From assembly GCA_947034885.2 (NCBI GenBank), contig OX344755.2, positions 26,047,052 to 26,111,051 of the forward strand: a stretch of DNA of 64,000 nt, given 5' to 3'. Source of the DNA: Thuidium tamariscinum. Its lineage: Eukaryota; Streptophyta; Bryopsida; Hypnales; Thuidiaceae. Numbering within the stretch: position 1 is the first letter of the stretch; every line of letters begins with the position of its first letter. The translations under genes and the position numbers were made by a program. The notes beneath the pieces are model-generated. The model had not been told where the DNA came from. It saw only the letters and a list, made by a program, of their open reading frames with translations, and ran no database searches. This document shows, piece after piece, positions 46,587-59,515 of this stretch.

Positions 46587-49247
46587 ATGGAGGGTGCGGT
46601 AGAGGAGACGGTGTTCAAGGGAAAGAAAAATATGATGATCAACGTACCGCTGCCGGAGAAGCCGTTCAGTCTGTGGCCGGGGAAGTACCATTCGCCCGTA
46701 ACCGCCTTCTTGTGGCACGCTAGGTCGAGCTTCGTGGAGAGGGCGAAGACGTTGGACATGGATGGTCCCGCTCAAAAAACCCTCCAGAGCAAGACTCCGG
46801 AGGAGAATCGGACGAGTGTGTTGTATAACTTCTCCTCTGATGTCATCTTGCGAGAGGAGTATCGCAACCCTTGGAACTCCATTCGCATTGGGAAGCTTCT
46901 GGAGGATCTGGATGCGTTAGCCGGCACAATTGCAGTGAAGGTACGTATTAATAAGAATTGGATGATTTACTGCCCCATTTCTTCTTTTGTGGCAATCTGA
47001 TGTCGATGTTGTGATTGCTTTTACGGCAGCATTGTTCAGATAGTGACCACACCACAAGGCCACTGTTGTTGGTAACGGCCTCGGTTGATAAGATCAGCAT
47101 GAAGAAACGCCTCCTGGTTGATGTGGATCTCAAATTGGCTGGAGCTGTGGCTTGGGTTGGACGATCATCCATGGAGATTCGTATGGAAGTCATTCAACCA
47201 GTTCGAGGTGCGTTTCCAACAATTCTTCTTTGCTCGCAAAATTAATCTTTACCGATCTGTCAGAACATTCAAAAAGTGATCGTTTTATTTGATCAAAGTC
47301 TTTTTAATTTGTAATTTTATTAACTAAGAAAATTATGGACATACGTGTGGTTTGGTTATTTCATTGGTGCTGCAAAAACACTAGTAGAAAGGCAACTCAT
47401 TATTGAGTTTGGCAATAATGAGTATGCCTTCTAAGTAGCTTTCTCTTGGATGAAACTAGTGGGTGAATGTGATGAATGGGAATTATATGTCTTGCACTTA
47501 TAGGTTAAGCAGGCTCATGATCATGCATATAAATTTTATCACTAGGATGTCTGTATGCTTCTCCAAAATCTGCAAATGGTGTGCTCTTTCCGTTTATAAT
47601 TTACTAGCTAGCCCTGGGTTTAGCCAGATGATCAAATTTGTGCTTGCAAGCAGAGGCGATGGAGAAGGACGACGTGGCTTTGATTGCAAATTTCACATTC
47701 GTGGCCAGGGACTGGAAAACACAAAAGGCTGCACCTGTGAATTACTTGGTGCCGCAAACCGAAGAAGAGAAACAGCTGTTTGCAATGGGTAGTGCTCGTG
47801 ATGCCCATCGCAAGAAACTTCGACTGGAGCATCAAGATGGTTCCTCTTCTCCGTTGTCGAAGCAGTACAACGACCGCCTCACCCAAGTATTAAGAGAGGT
47901 GTGGTGACCAATACACGCGTCAAAGATTATTGTTGCATGCTTATATTTCATTACACTGTCAATTAAAGTCTGCCCCATATTCATTCAGTCGCGCCATTGC
48001 TTGCTTGTGATCTTAGGGGCGGGTTGTCTGTGAGATGCCAGCACTGGCGGACCGGAACAGTATTCTGATGAGAGACACCAGGTTGGAGAATGCCATCATC
48101 TGCCAACCCCAACAGCGGAACATGCACGGCCGTATTTTCGGAGGGTTTCTGATGCGGAGGGCTTTTGAAATTGCTTTTTCAACTGCGTATGTCTTTGGTG
48201 GTATCCGACCTTTGTTCTTGGAGGTTGATCATGTGGATTTCAGACGACCGGTAAGCATTCATGACACCTGAAGTTCTCGCTTGCGAGGTGTTTGTCAGCT
48301 TAGACATAATTTCTGTGGCTTGACGGATAGACGCAGTGTTGACCTCCAAGGACCACAGATTCATGGTTATAATTCCATTAATTGGATTGATTATGTCCAC
48401 TCTTCTACCCCCTCATTCTGACTGCTTGGGAGAAAGTCATATCATAATTTAAATAGTTTGAATGTGAATCAAGTGTGCAACAGGCAATTCTAGCATGCGA
48501 GTGCAGAATATTCCAGAATGTCATTATAAAGAGGGTTGGATTAAAGAGGTCTGAGTGTAAGGTAATTCAGATGGGCCCAAATTTTAATCACTAGAATCAA
48601 TGCAGTGGATTGCACGTGTTGGTTGTAAAATAAACAAAATGGAACAACTGAGAGTGGTCTTCATTGATTAACCTTGAAAGCTGCTAGGAATACCATGAGG
48701 TTCTGTTTGGGCTTCTTGGTTCTGTAGGGATTAACAAGCATGCCCTTTATGCCGGCAGCAATCTTGCTTTTCTTCATCATCCTGATCATGCTTTTGGATT
48801 GTCTAATCTGCAGGTTGATGTTGGGGACTTCCTCCGACTCAAATCCTGTGTACTGTACACCGAAACAGTGAATCTGGAGCAACCACGCATCCATGTTGAA
48901 GTGATTGCGCATGTGACTCAACCGGAGCAGAGGTCCAGCGAGGTAGTATTCACTTCACCTTCAGAGGCTGTTTACTTTGACACATCCTGGTTATGCTCTC
49001 GGAGACTTGGCGCACGTCCCATCTCCCTTTCGTAATATTAATGTTGGATTACCCTGAAGTGCTGTGATTTTCCTGTTGGCAGGTATCGAATACATTTTAC
49101 TTTACATTTTCTCTTGATCCGGAGTGCCTGGAACCTGGTGCGCATCGTGCTGTGCGTCGTGTGCTACCTGCTACCGAAGAAGAAGCACGAACTTACCTTG
49201 CACGGTATGAGGCGGACCACATTGTCCACCAACCAGCTACTGTGTAG
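46587..49247 (+). CDS. Acyl-CoA thioesterase, ACOT9-like, six exons, 434 aa
   Basis: Exons are 46587-46940, 47030-47207, 47654-47898, 48017-48250, 48814-48942 and 49083-49247. All introns are GT-AG and all phases fit, giving 434 residues. The protein hydrolyses fatty acyl-CoA to free acid and CoA; relatives act in mitochondria. Two HotDog domains are expected. The first covers about 80-200, with RIGKLLEDLDALAG near 99-112 and HCSD then RPLLLVTASVD after it. The second covers about 285-400, with QPQQRNMHGRIFGGFLM near 289-304 and FLEVDHVDF. SLWPGKYHSPV (28-38) is typical of plant members. The start is uncertain: the frame is open upstream to 46338 without ATG, and the usual targeting peptide is not in frame. 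An unseen upstream intron joining the ORF at 46316 is possible. No broken motif is seen, so the gene is probably functional. Confidence 0.9.
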
Positions 49248-51078
49248 GTGCAGAGGAAATTGACTCTGTACAATTTTTATGGTTCCTTGGGATAAATTAG
49301 TAGGTTAAATCACTCCGCAGAATGCCTCATTGTAAATAGGGAATTTTGCAAAGACTAATCTATTTACAGGGTGCCTAGATTTCAAGTGACATTGTAACTC
49401 ATTACAATTTTGAGTAAGCTTACCTTGCTCACATTTCTGCCTTCATGTTTGTCGTTTATATACCCTTACCACCAGACTCTCGTATTCTCATGTAGACAAT
49501 TGTTGAGATTGACCATGGTATTGCTGAAACAGCAAACTGCACACCTATGTCCACCGTAACAATGCTCAATCGTTCTTGAAATACCAGAATCATTAACAAG
49601 TCCAAGTCCTAGAACAATCGTTTGGGACTCTCATACATTTCTAAAAGGGAATACTTATGAGGAATATGAGGGCCGCGTGGAAGAAACGGCGGGCGAAGCT
49701 GTTCTTTCTGTTCATAGAGAGCTATACCACATATAAATAGCTAACTCCTAAAGAGCAATGAATTTAACGAAGGACGTTTGCTCGACCAGAAAAGTCCGTA
49801 AACCCAATATAGTGTGGCCTACTAGCCTCTGTTGCACAAAGTCGCCCAGTCGGACAAATCCAACCTTAGCATGCCGTACGGTACTTGAAGATCACCTCAA
49901 CAGCAGGCTCTACACACTTTGAAGGACACATCCCCAATCATCACCGTCATCAGCGACTCATCTGCAAACCACTGGCAAGACGACCATTACCATTCCACCT
50001 AATGATTACATTGGAAGGAAAACAACATTTGAGCAGTACTGTGAAATGAGAGAAAAACCTCACAGGGCAGCCGGTTACCTGCACAGTGAGGGTTACTTTT
50101 CAAAAGAACTCGCCATGGCTGAACTAAGAGGATATAGCACCCACTAATAATACAAGAAAATCTGAGGAAAAAGCGGCTGCAAATATCTGTCGGGTAGATT
50201 ATTGGATCTGAACAAAATCATCCTGGTCACTGGCACCCGCACGCCATCACCTTTCATACAACCTGACCAGTTATCTGTCATAAAGAACCAAGTTGTTATT
50301 AGTCCACCCCCCACCAATGAATAAGTTCCTCTGAAAAGCCGACTGAGGACGTAAGCCTCACTTCAAATATCACACAACAGTTCCACTGAAAGCGCATAAA
50401 GCATTGGTCTAAATTGTGAATGGAAACATTCACATGTATCAGCTAACCTCTCAAGGTGCATTCATCAATTACAACTGTCATCTGAAACATTTACTTCGGA
50501 GATGTAATAATTATTACATCTCCGAAGTAAATGTTTCAGATGACCAGGACAAGATTCTACTATTCAACAGTTCCTTTATTCGAAGGAAAAACTAGCAAAG
50601 CTTATAGAATGACGTTAAATTAAAACGATCAAACTTCCATGTACCTTGAGGACCTGCCACAAACATCTACACTTCTAGAAGAGATCCTTGAACATTCAGA
50701 TAGGTCACGCAAATTGTCACAACAATACATTGCAAGCTGTTCCTAAAAATCAGCAATGGCTACAGGGTTCATAATGTACATCTAATTCACAAGTAGCTTG
50801 AAATCGACTAAGAAAACACAGCAAATTATATCCAACGTGACAAGACCTTCCGAACATCAACCTAAGAACAGGAACTACACTTATTTGACATTCCTTTACA
50901 GTACCTGAAACTTGATGACTCTAAGAATCGTATTATACCAACGTTCAGGCTGAAGACATCACAAAAATTTACATTACTCAAATCTAATTCGATTGGTAAT
51001 ATGCTATTACTGCGGATCCTGTCATCTTTGATCAACTAACAATAAAAAGCAAGCCTTCATAAACCTGAGAAGAGCACC
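49248..51078. other. Spacer between convergent genes
   Basis: It holds the 3' ends of the thioesterase gene and of the membrane-anchored protein gene, which face each other. Apart from the palindrome at 50477-50544 nothing is recognised. Confidence 0.6.
50477..50544. repeat. Perfect 68-bp palindrome
   Basis: The 34-bp arms 50477-50510 and 50511-50544 are exact inverse copies with no spacer; the centre is TAATAATTATTA. Flanks do not pair, so it is not the core of a larger element. Confidence 0.95.
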
Positions 51079-53676
51079 TTAACAGGGAAGGATTATCCAC
51101 CCCATCCTCCAGCCCAGCACAAGTCCAGCACCAGCTAGGGTAAGACCAAGCACAAATGCAAAGCCAATGGTGCAACCCAAAATGATACTCGTGTCATCGG
51201 GAGCATTTCTCGCAATTGCAGTCGGGTCGCGGGAACGCCAAATACTGGAGAAGTGCTTTAGCATCTGGCGATGAATGTTCTCCTTCTTGAAATGCCTCCA
51301 AGGATTCTTCGAAAGATGCTCGAGAACGGCAGACGCTGACGGGAAACTATGCTTCAGCCATATAGCACCCTGATGGTTTTTAAGACACATTTTGAGCCAT
51401 GCATTTTCCGATTGCAAAGAACATACCCAGTGGCGATATGTAAGAGATAAAGAAGCTTCCCGGAAAAACAAGTCCGACAGTCTTTTGCACTCTTTGGTAA
51501 CCTCCTCAACTTTCTGTCCAGCTTCTCTAGCTCGAGTTTGTGAGTGGCATAACGCTTCCACTAAAGGACTCGAGCCCTTACTTGAAAAACTTCGAGACTC
51601 CCGCCCACTGCCGCTACAGCTTGTATTTCTGTTGTCAGCGCTGTTGTAAATCCAAACTCCAAATAATTAATTAACCACGAGCTCCATCATCATACATTGC
51701 ACAAAACGAATATGAAACTCATTGATATTTTAACGCCTAAAACTTTCTTGTAGTTTTGTATATTTTGTCTATGGCTTTGTACAAATATATTTATTACCTC
51801 AAGAACATCAAATTGGTCATAAAAAAGGCTCATCTTTGAGGACTCAAGTAATGCATTGGATGCACAAGAAAGATTTGAACGAAACATTGGTCTGAAGCAC
51901 TCTGTTCATCATCCAGAATATGGATGTCGGAGCGCATAGGGGATAACGTATGAACGTATGAAACTAGTAGGAGGTTCACAGACACAGAGAGCATTCCAAA
52001 TCCTAGTCTGACTTTCGCAAGACTATGGGCTACAAAGTAAGTACGGTCAGTAAGACATTTAAAACTATAGACATTGATGAGTAGCCTGCATAGACGTCAA
52101 AGAATTCCGTTCTCCCTGTTTGCAGCGGCATGAAGATATTTAGTAAAAGATGCGATTGTATAGGCGTCGCGAACTATATTTCACATGGTCCTCATAAAAC
52201 AAATCAATACTGACACATTATGACGTACCTGTAACTTTTCGAAAGATGGGGATGGGCCGGCATACTAGGACCGACGGAAATGTTGACAGGCTCGGTAGGT
52301 GTCGGGCGGATTGCTGTAGGATTAGGCTCCGGTCTGCTATACGTAGCGTTCGTCTGTAGACCAAAATTTTCAGGAAGAGGGAGCTCACCATCCTCAAAAA
52401 CAGACGCAAGGAAATCGCGATCCAAAGACCTCGAGACATCAAGAGGACTTTCCTCCAACATGTCCCAACTGTCCAGAGAGGTCTTACACTTGAATCCTGA
52501 TCGCGGGGTCGGAAGATCACAGTTTTCAAGCTTTTCTGAAGTCCTCTGTGCAACCAGGACCGCCAAAGCTTCCTTATCTGCTGTGCGCCACGAACTTCCC
52601 GCTTTTGAAGACGGACTATTTGATGATGACCATGTGGACTGCTCAGTCGTTAGGTACTCAACTTCCTTCTTTCGATGTATGGTCATGTTTTCAGATTTTT
52701 TAGATATTCCCTCAGCTTCCAAGCTGGAGATAGAAGATTGATCTGGGTATTCTGGAACAGTTTTCGTCAAAATCTCTTGTGCCATAATGCTAAGGTCAAT
52801 TGTCCCACCATTGCCTGTAGGTGCTGTTTTACCATCTTCTTCAATTAGACTAGCTGCAATATTGGCTTCTTCAACCTTCTTGTCAAGCACTTCGATTTCA
52901 GATGCATAACCTGGTTTAGGCTTTGGATCCAAAACAAATTGCCACCCAAGCTCAACTTCATTGCCAACTGAATACTCGGATGGTACACCCATGTAACCTG
53001 TGGCATTCAACTCCGATAAGAATGAATTCAATTACACTTACAGAAGCTTAATCACTTTAAACATCCAACACAGGTCTAATCAAAGAACTCACTCAAGGTT
53101 GTACATTTGATATTCTCGACGACAGTCATTCACACCTATAGTTAACTGTGATACTCAGGATACCCAAGGTCTACCCTAACTATCAGCGATGTTCGTACAT
53201 CCAGCAAAACAAAACCGCTGGTATGACCCCAGAGGCCTAAGGGCTCAAGAATAGTAGATATTCGGCACTGTGAACGCAAATACATCAATGCAACCAAGAA
53301 GAGAAAATGTTGTAAGACCGAAGCAAGACAAAGGTGCAGATGTGGACTAAAGAAGGCACAAACCTGGGATCCCACTCTTCGTGTTGTCTCGCTCTGCGGC
53401 AAGGGCTTGTAAACCAGGCTTGAATCGCGATCCAAGAACATCTTCTGCTCCAAAATACTCAGATCGGTAATCACGGTGAGTGCTTGAGTTAATCTGCCGT
53501 GGCAAGTCGACTTTCGTATCCATAGAACCCCAACTATTGCCAAGGTAATAAGCGTGAGAGTCTTGTTTCTTCAGAGAAGGACAGTGCGCTAACTTGGGAG
53601 CTTTGACCACATCTTCCTGGGCGGCGCGGTTTGCGGCCGTGCGCTGCCAGACAGCGCGCGCTTCTGCAGCCGCCAT
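51079..53676 (-). CDS. Plant-specific protein with one C-terminal membrane anchor, three exons, 547 aa
   Basis: On the minus strand the exons are 53676-53364, 52997-52229 and 51640-51079. Junctions are GT-AG and in phase, giving 547 residues. The protein begins MAAAEARAVWQRTA and has conserved pieces GWQFVLDP (about 122-129), SWRTADKEALAVLVAQR (240-256) and ENCDLP (262-267). A coiled-coil-like segment (EALCHSQTRAREAGQK, about 389-432) follows and a hydrophobic helix lies at about 513-537 (ILGCTIGFAFVLGLTLAGAG), close to the end GWIILPC. Length and order match an uncharacterised family I know from seed plants. A C-terminal single helix suggests a tail-anchored protein facing the cytosol; which membrane is unknown. 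The third exon's acceptor (ACAACAG|CGCTGAC) is the least certain border. The gene converges with the thioesterase and looks intact. Confidence 0.85.
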
Positions 53677-55125
53677 GGAGTCTTCCCACTACTTGACAAA
53701 TACTGAAGCGAATGAGGCTCTTCGTCTGTCATCAAAAACTCTCCAATTTCAAATTTAATGGAAGAAATTCTCCAAAGACCTCATGAGAAATAATATAGCT
53801 GATCTTGAAGTTAGAGTGGCACTTAACAACTAACCGTCTGAATAGGAAAAATTGAGAAGATGTGACAAATTCACACGCAGCAAACCTCCTCACATATATT
53901 AGCAATGACACGGTGTCATTTCAAACATCCACGCGCAGTAAACCTCCTTACACAAATTCAGGTCTTGTCACTTCGAGACTTAATTTCAGAAAATACAAAG
54001 CTCTCTGTCAAAGGTGTGCAAAGAAAAACCATAAGCACAGCATAATCACACACCTTCGATAAGATGCAATCAGAAGCGATTTCTCTAGTTGCACTGTGAC
54101 GAAGTGAGAATCATCTGCCAGGTACTCCCGAAAGAGGTATAAACAAATAGCTTATCGGATAACGACAACCACCCGTTCCAGTCTCCAGCGTCGGTACCAC
54201 CGCAATCTTTTTACCTCCATACCTTCTTCCAGCAGCGCGTCTCACTACCGGTATTCCCTCTCATGTTCCTCCCTACAAATCACAAGAAGATCACCAACAA
54301 TATCACTCTCACAAAGATCTCACAAAGAACAAGAAACAATTCGAACGCAAAGTCGCACTGCCGCACACCAAGAACCGAAATGACAATTCCTATTCCCTCC
54401 CTGCACACTCCCACCGCAGATACATTGCACAAATTCTCTGAAACCACATCATTTTGTTACTTCAGTCCTTCTCCTTCTGCGCTTGTGTACACTTCACGCC
54501 CCACAAAAGGTTGCGTCGAGCACAATCTTTCTCGAATCCCCGCGCAAACCAACGCCAAAGGCCATAAGAAACGACGAACACGTTCAAGATCACGAAAAAG
54601 ACACTGAGGAATTACGCAACTCCGAAACCGCATCACATTCGCAAAACGGAACGCTCCCGCTTGCTCACCTCAAACGCCACACACAACAGCCCCGCCGGCC
54701 AACCATCCAAGTGCATCCTACCACGCAATCGCATGAAACTGAACCACGGTTGTGTTCTGAACAGGATTGGAACTCCAACTGGAAACGCAAGAGCCCTAAC
54801 AATCAGACTGACGCAGATCTACCGATCCACGCTACCGTGTGCGGCTTTGCGCTCCCAGAGAGCATCATCGCCATAGCCATGAACAGCACCTGAAGTCGGA
54901 GAGGGATCCCTCCACTGGCTGACGCCCCAACTTCGCCCAGCCACCTCGTCCCGTTGGTGCTCGCCACGATGGCACAGCCACCTCGGATTAGCCCGGGTCT
55001 TCATTGCTCGGATGAATGGTTTTTGCTTGTTCTTTTTTCCGACGGAACCAGTGAGTGAGTCGGCACTCGCAAAGTCCTTCCCCGGCCACCAGTGATCTTA
55101 AAACTGGCTATATTGCGCCCGTTTT
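53677..55125. other. Upstream region of the membrane-anchored protein gene
   Basis: It is GC-richer than the transposon regions. Several overlapping ORFs of 60-136 codons occur on both strands (54263-55004), but none shows a known motif or clear splice context. Promoter and leader of the minus-strand gene are expected here. An unrecognised exon cannot be excluded. Confidence 0.4.
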
Positions 55126-55129
55126 CTAC

Positions 55130-58100
55130 CACCCGTGAACATTTGCGAAATCTATATTGCGGAAATGTCCTACAAATGTAGATTTTGAGCAAAATCTTCG
55201 GTAAGGGCCCCTGGAATGTCGCAGCAGTGCATATTCATCCCGCCAACGAATAGCAGGCAATTGTGAAGGATTTTTCATCCGTTCGCGACGGAGCTCCCTG
55301 AGCTGTGGATGTCCTCGCAAATCGGCTGCATCTTAGGGCTGACGATAGCCGACTTAGGGTTTCTGGAGGGTTCCATTAGGGGAGGGGGATTAGCATCTCC
55401 CCCTCCATTTGCAATCACTGTGGAGCATTAACTCCTTCTTGTGTACTCTCCTTTGCATTTACTCCTCCTGTATGCATGGTGCCATCGCATCCCTTAGTTT
55501 CTTGTGGCATTCTCGGGATCTATGCCTTGGATCCGCGCGATGATGGTGTTTTTTCAAAAAAAATCCTTCCTGGTGTTCCCGCATTCTTGAGTTTGAATGG
55601 TGCATTGCCCATTTCAGAATTTGTTATAGCTGCAGTGTTGCAGACTTGCAGTGGTGCAATTGCGCCATTTCCAGAAACTAGTGTAATTTTGAGGGAATTG
55701 GAGGTTTAGGCTTCCAAGCCTGAACGATCTCCTGACTCTAGCATTCACTGCAATTTTGGAGATGGAGGCGACGCCAAAATGGATTGATCTACAACTTTCG
55801 ACAATCAGCAACTTCTCATTGCACATATAATCGGTTCTCCAATCCCGATTCTTCACTTGCATTGTGATTTCCAATTGCAGCCCTGAAGCCCCTGATTTGC
55901 TGAGTTCCCGATCTTGTTGTCTTTACATCATGCTCACTTGCTGAAGTTTCCGATCTCCTTGCGCTTAGTGTTGTGGTATTTTGTTTTGCTTTGCTGTTCG
56001 CTCCGTAGATCTGCCTTTGCTTTCTTTCTTTGTGTGTTTGCGAGTTTTCCTTGCGGTTTTGCTGGTGGGGTACTGGGGTGTGTTTGGATGTAGGATTGCA
56101 TACTTTGGCGCACGTTGATTTCATGGCGCCTCGACTGAAGTTACCTAATAACTTTCGCGTCAAAACCTTCAGCTCCAGCCGAAATACGAGCGGAATCGGG
56201 AAGTATGTTACTCCCAACGTGACGCATGTGTCTGAAACTTGTTTGGAGGAATCCGTGCTGCCTGTTGCGCCTCTAAATTTGCCAGCTTCAGAGGGCACTG
56301 TGGAGTCTCCGATCGTTCTTGCCGCAAGTGACTGCGACCTCAATTTGCCGGGGAAGAGAAAACAAGTTGTGGCATCTACTGAACGCAAGAAGAGTAAGAT
56401 CAGCCCCAGTTTGATCACCTGACACTAGCAAGAAGTGTGGGCATGTAAATTTGCTTGGGCGGAAGGCGAATTTAATTCCGATGGGGATTTGGTTGGAGTT
56501 GTTTGTCGCAGTTGCATGACTATCATTGGGAGGCGCAAAGTGATGGTATCTAAACTGGATAACTTGGAGAAACATGAGGAGAAGCGGACCTGCCAGGAAG
56601 ACGGTGTCCCGGAGTAGCACTTGAAAAAGGGTGACGTGTTTATGAAGCGGGATTGCAGGCACATGCAATTGTGCAAGCTGTGGGCGAGCCGAAAGCAGAC
56701 AGGCACGGTGGTCGAGCAGCTCCTTGGAGGATTGGAGGGCAATAAAAAAAAAGGGAGTGCAATTCTCAACTTTGTTTCATATTCTTGTGCATGGCCGCCC
56801 GATGTGTGACTACGAGCAGTAGCAGTAGTTGCTTTGACAACTTAAGGTAAAAAATCTCCCCTGTAAACATTGGTCAGAGAGTACGGGATGGGAAATGAGT
56901 GAGCACTTACATGGATGTGTTTTGGCTGCTCTTAAGTCTATTGTTCAATCTGCAAACATTGTTTCGATCAATGCTGACGAGGTCACAACCGTTGACAACA
57001 CCTCTTGGGTGGGTGTCCATGTTTATGCGATGGAAGGGTGGGAGAGAGTGCCGCACCTTCTACACCTATCCTGTGTCTCGGAGAGTGGCACTGCCGATCA
57101 CTTAACCGACGTTATCGTGCATGCTTTGATTGGGGAGGGGGTTTTGTCTCGTGAGGAGATTGCATCTAAGTTGGTTTGTTTCGGCGCTGACGGAGTCAAT
57201 ACGTTCCAAGGGTCGAAGTTGGGGGTCACTACTCAAATTCATGAAAAGTGGGCGCCATTTCTTATTGGTGCTAGTTGTGTCAGTTATCGTTTAAACTTGG
57301 CCGTTGAGACGATGTCGAAATTCCCGATGGTCTCTCGTTTGGAGGGCTTGTTCCAGTCCGTTTACTCTTACTTTTGCAGAAGTAACAAGCGACATGCTAA
57401 GCTTTAGAGGTTGGCTGATCTCATGGAAACTAAAGGAAACAAGATGGTAAGAAACGTTGACACGCGTTGGATTTCAATGAGAAGTCTAGCTACAAGAATC
57501 ATGTTTGAATATTGCACTCTTTTGATCAAAATGGGGGCCGATATGACTCCCGCTTCTGGTCACAAAGCGCAACATGGCGCTGCTGATATCTTTGATATGT
57601 TGTCTGACATCAAGTTGTTGCTCTCACTAGATGTATTCATTCTTCTTGTGAATGTTGTACATAGCTTGATCAAACTTTCTCAAGCGCGTGATATTTTCAT
57701 TAGCAATTTTATGTTGGTTGTGAAGTTATGCCAGGCAGAACTTTACCGAATGTTCCTGAACGGGGCCACATTGTATAGAAAGGCCGATTTCCCATACTAC
57801 AGTGACTTGGTATCTCTCTCATGTCATGAGATCCCTTTCCAGTGGCGTCCACTTTCTGGAGATAGTGGTATTGCCCACTTGCTTTTTGAATTCAAAAATG
57901 GCCAAACATATGCAAGATGCCATGACAAACAAACTGGTAATCACTTATTTGTTACCCAAGAGGAGTACAATCGGCTACAGGATAATATAGAGGGGCAGTT
58001 TTCAGGTAAAGGTTCTGAACTTTCTTGATGTTACTTGACTTCCATTTTCGTTTTTTGTTTTGTGCATTTGGTTTCACCTATTTGAGTTGTTGGTTTACAT

Positions 58101-59390
58101 AAATGTAATCAGCTGCTTTGGTTGTTCACACGATTCCCATTTTTTTTATGAACTGTGGTTCTTGCAGAGTAATAGTGAATGGTAGAGGTGCTTCGGAGGT
58201 TCATACGATCCCCATTTTTTTTATCGGCTATGGTTCTTGCAGAGTAATAGTGAACGGTAGAGGTGCTTCGGAGGTTCATACGATCCCCATTTTTTTTATC
58301 GGCTGTGGTTCTTGCAGAGTAATAGTGACTGATAGAGGTCCTTCGGAGGTTCATACGATCTCCATTTTTTTTTCAGCTCTGGTTTTTGCACAAAAAAAGT
58401 GATGATAGAGCCCCTTTGGGGTTTCATAAGATCCCATTTTTTTTATCGGCTGTGGTTTTTGCAGATTAGAGTGAGTATAGGTCTTTTGGGTTTGGATACG
58501 ATTCCCAATTTTTTTTTCTTATCTAGCTTTACAGGTTTGTAAATAGCCTTGTTGCCTTCAGTTTTCCATTTTCTGGTTTTTTTGTGGCTTTGGCAAGCCC
58601 GATTCAGGTCCTGGAGTACTTTGTGTATGACTTTGCAATTGTTTCCGCTTTTCTGGCAACTCGTGCCAGTAGCCTGAGTCCTTGACTTCTCGGTTGCCAA
58701 AATCAAATTTTCTGTAATTGGCTTTTCCATTGCATAAAGGGAACTTGTGAATGCTTTGAAAGTTAGTATGTTAAATCAATGTCTTCTAATAGGCCTTGTT
58801 TCCAATCTGTGCAGAGATTGTTCAATGTTTGTGTGATGAGCTAGATAGGAGGTTCCCACAACAAGAACTCCTTGATGCCTTTGGGATCATCTACCCACAA
58901 TACTGGCGGCAAGATGGGGTGGAGGAGAGTTTTTCTAAGCATTTGATGGTTCTTAAGGATTTCTATGTTGTTGCTAGGGTACTGGACAAGGGGCAACCCT
59001 TTTCCGATGGTGGCAAGTAGTACACCGTCCCTGAGATGCTATCAGCAAGTAACTTAGACAACCAAGCAGGCTTGTTCAAAGTGACCATGAGGGCGAACTG
59101 TGAAGAAGCTTGTGGACCCCCATTCCACATTAACCCTGTCATTAAGCTTTGGCGGAAGCTCTCTCAATCTCGACATTTGAATAAGATTATTCATGAGTAT
59201 TTCAAACTTGCTGAAATAGGTTGTTGCTTGGTTCTAGGTTCAGTTGAAGATGAGAGATGTTTCTCCACTCTGAAATTCCTAAAATCTTATCAAAGGAATA
59301 GGCTAGGGAAGCCCTTGGTGTATTTTGAGAGCGCTTTTGGTGTTGTAACTTGTAAGGGTGATAGTTTTGAAAGCTTGAGTTTCTGATTCC
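55130..59390 (+). pseudogene. hAT transposase relic, hAT-B copy 2, with a conserved intron
   Basis: After a leader shared with copy 1 (from about 55140), ATG 56123 opens MAPRLKLPNNFRV. A zinc-finger-like part (VCRSCM) follows, then stops at 56420 and 56615. The catalytic region 56895-58005 has SINADEVTTVDNTSW, LVCFGADGV and CVSYRLNLAVE, where copy 1 keeps CVSHRLNL; the histidine is lost here. TAG at 57405 replaces a Gln codon. A canonical intron 58006-58814 (TTTTCAG|GTAAAG to TGTGCAG|AG) leads to the last exon with CFSTLKFLK, the hAT dimerisation part. Another stop lies at 59018. A frame change near 56750-56790 completes the decay. The protein would have been a nuclear cut-and-paste transposase; this copy is inactive. 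Confidence 0.8.
58118..58520 (+). repeat. 70-75 bp minisatellite in the hAT-B copy 2 intron
   Basis: About 5.5 units: TCATACGATC starts at 58201, 58276 and 58351, with diverged units near 58126, 58424 and 58494. Each unit has a T8-9 run and TGGTT-TTGCAG, which looks like a 3' splice site. The ORFs seen on both strands come from the repeat. Confidence 0.9.
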
Positions 59391-59515
59391 TGCATCGCGA
59401 AGTGTACGCAGCCAGCCTGAGGAAAGAAGGTTTGGAGTGGGTGCCGCTTGTTTCCTAAGCTTTTTGCAAGAGATAATCTACTGTGAGGAATTGGAGGTCA
59501 TCATCTAAGAGAAAG

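Noticed and set aside
54263-55004. ORFs of 60-136 codons on both strands
   Set aside because: They overlap each other, lack motifs and lie in the probable promoter region of the minus-strand gene.
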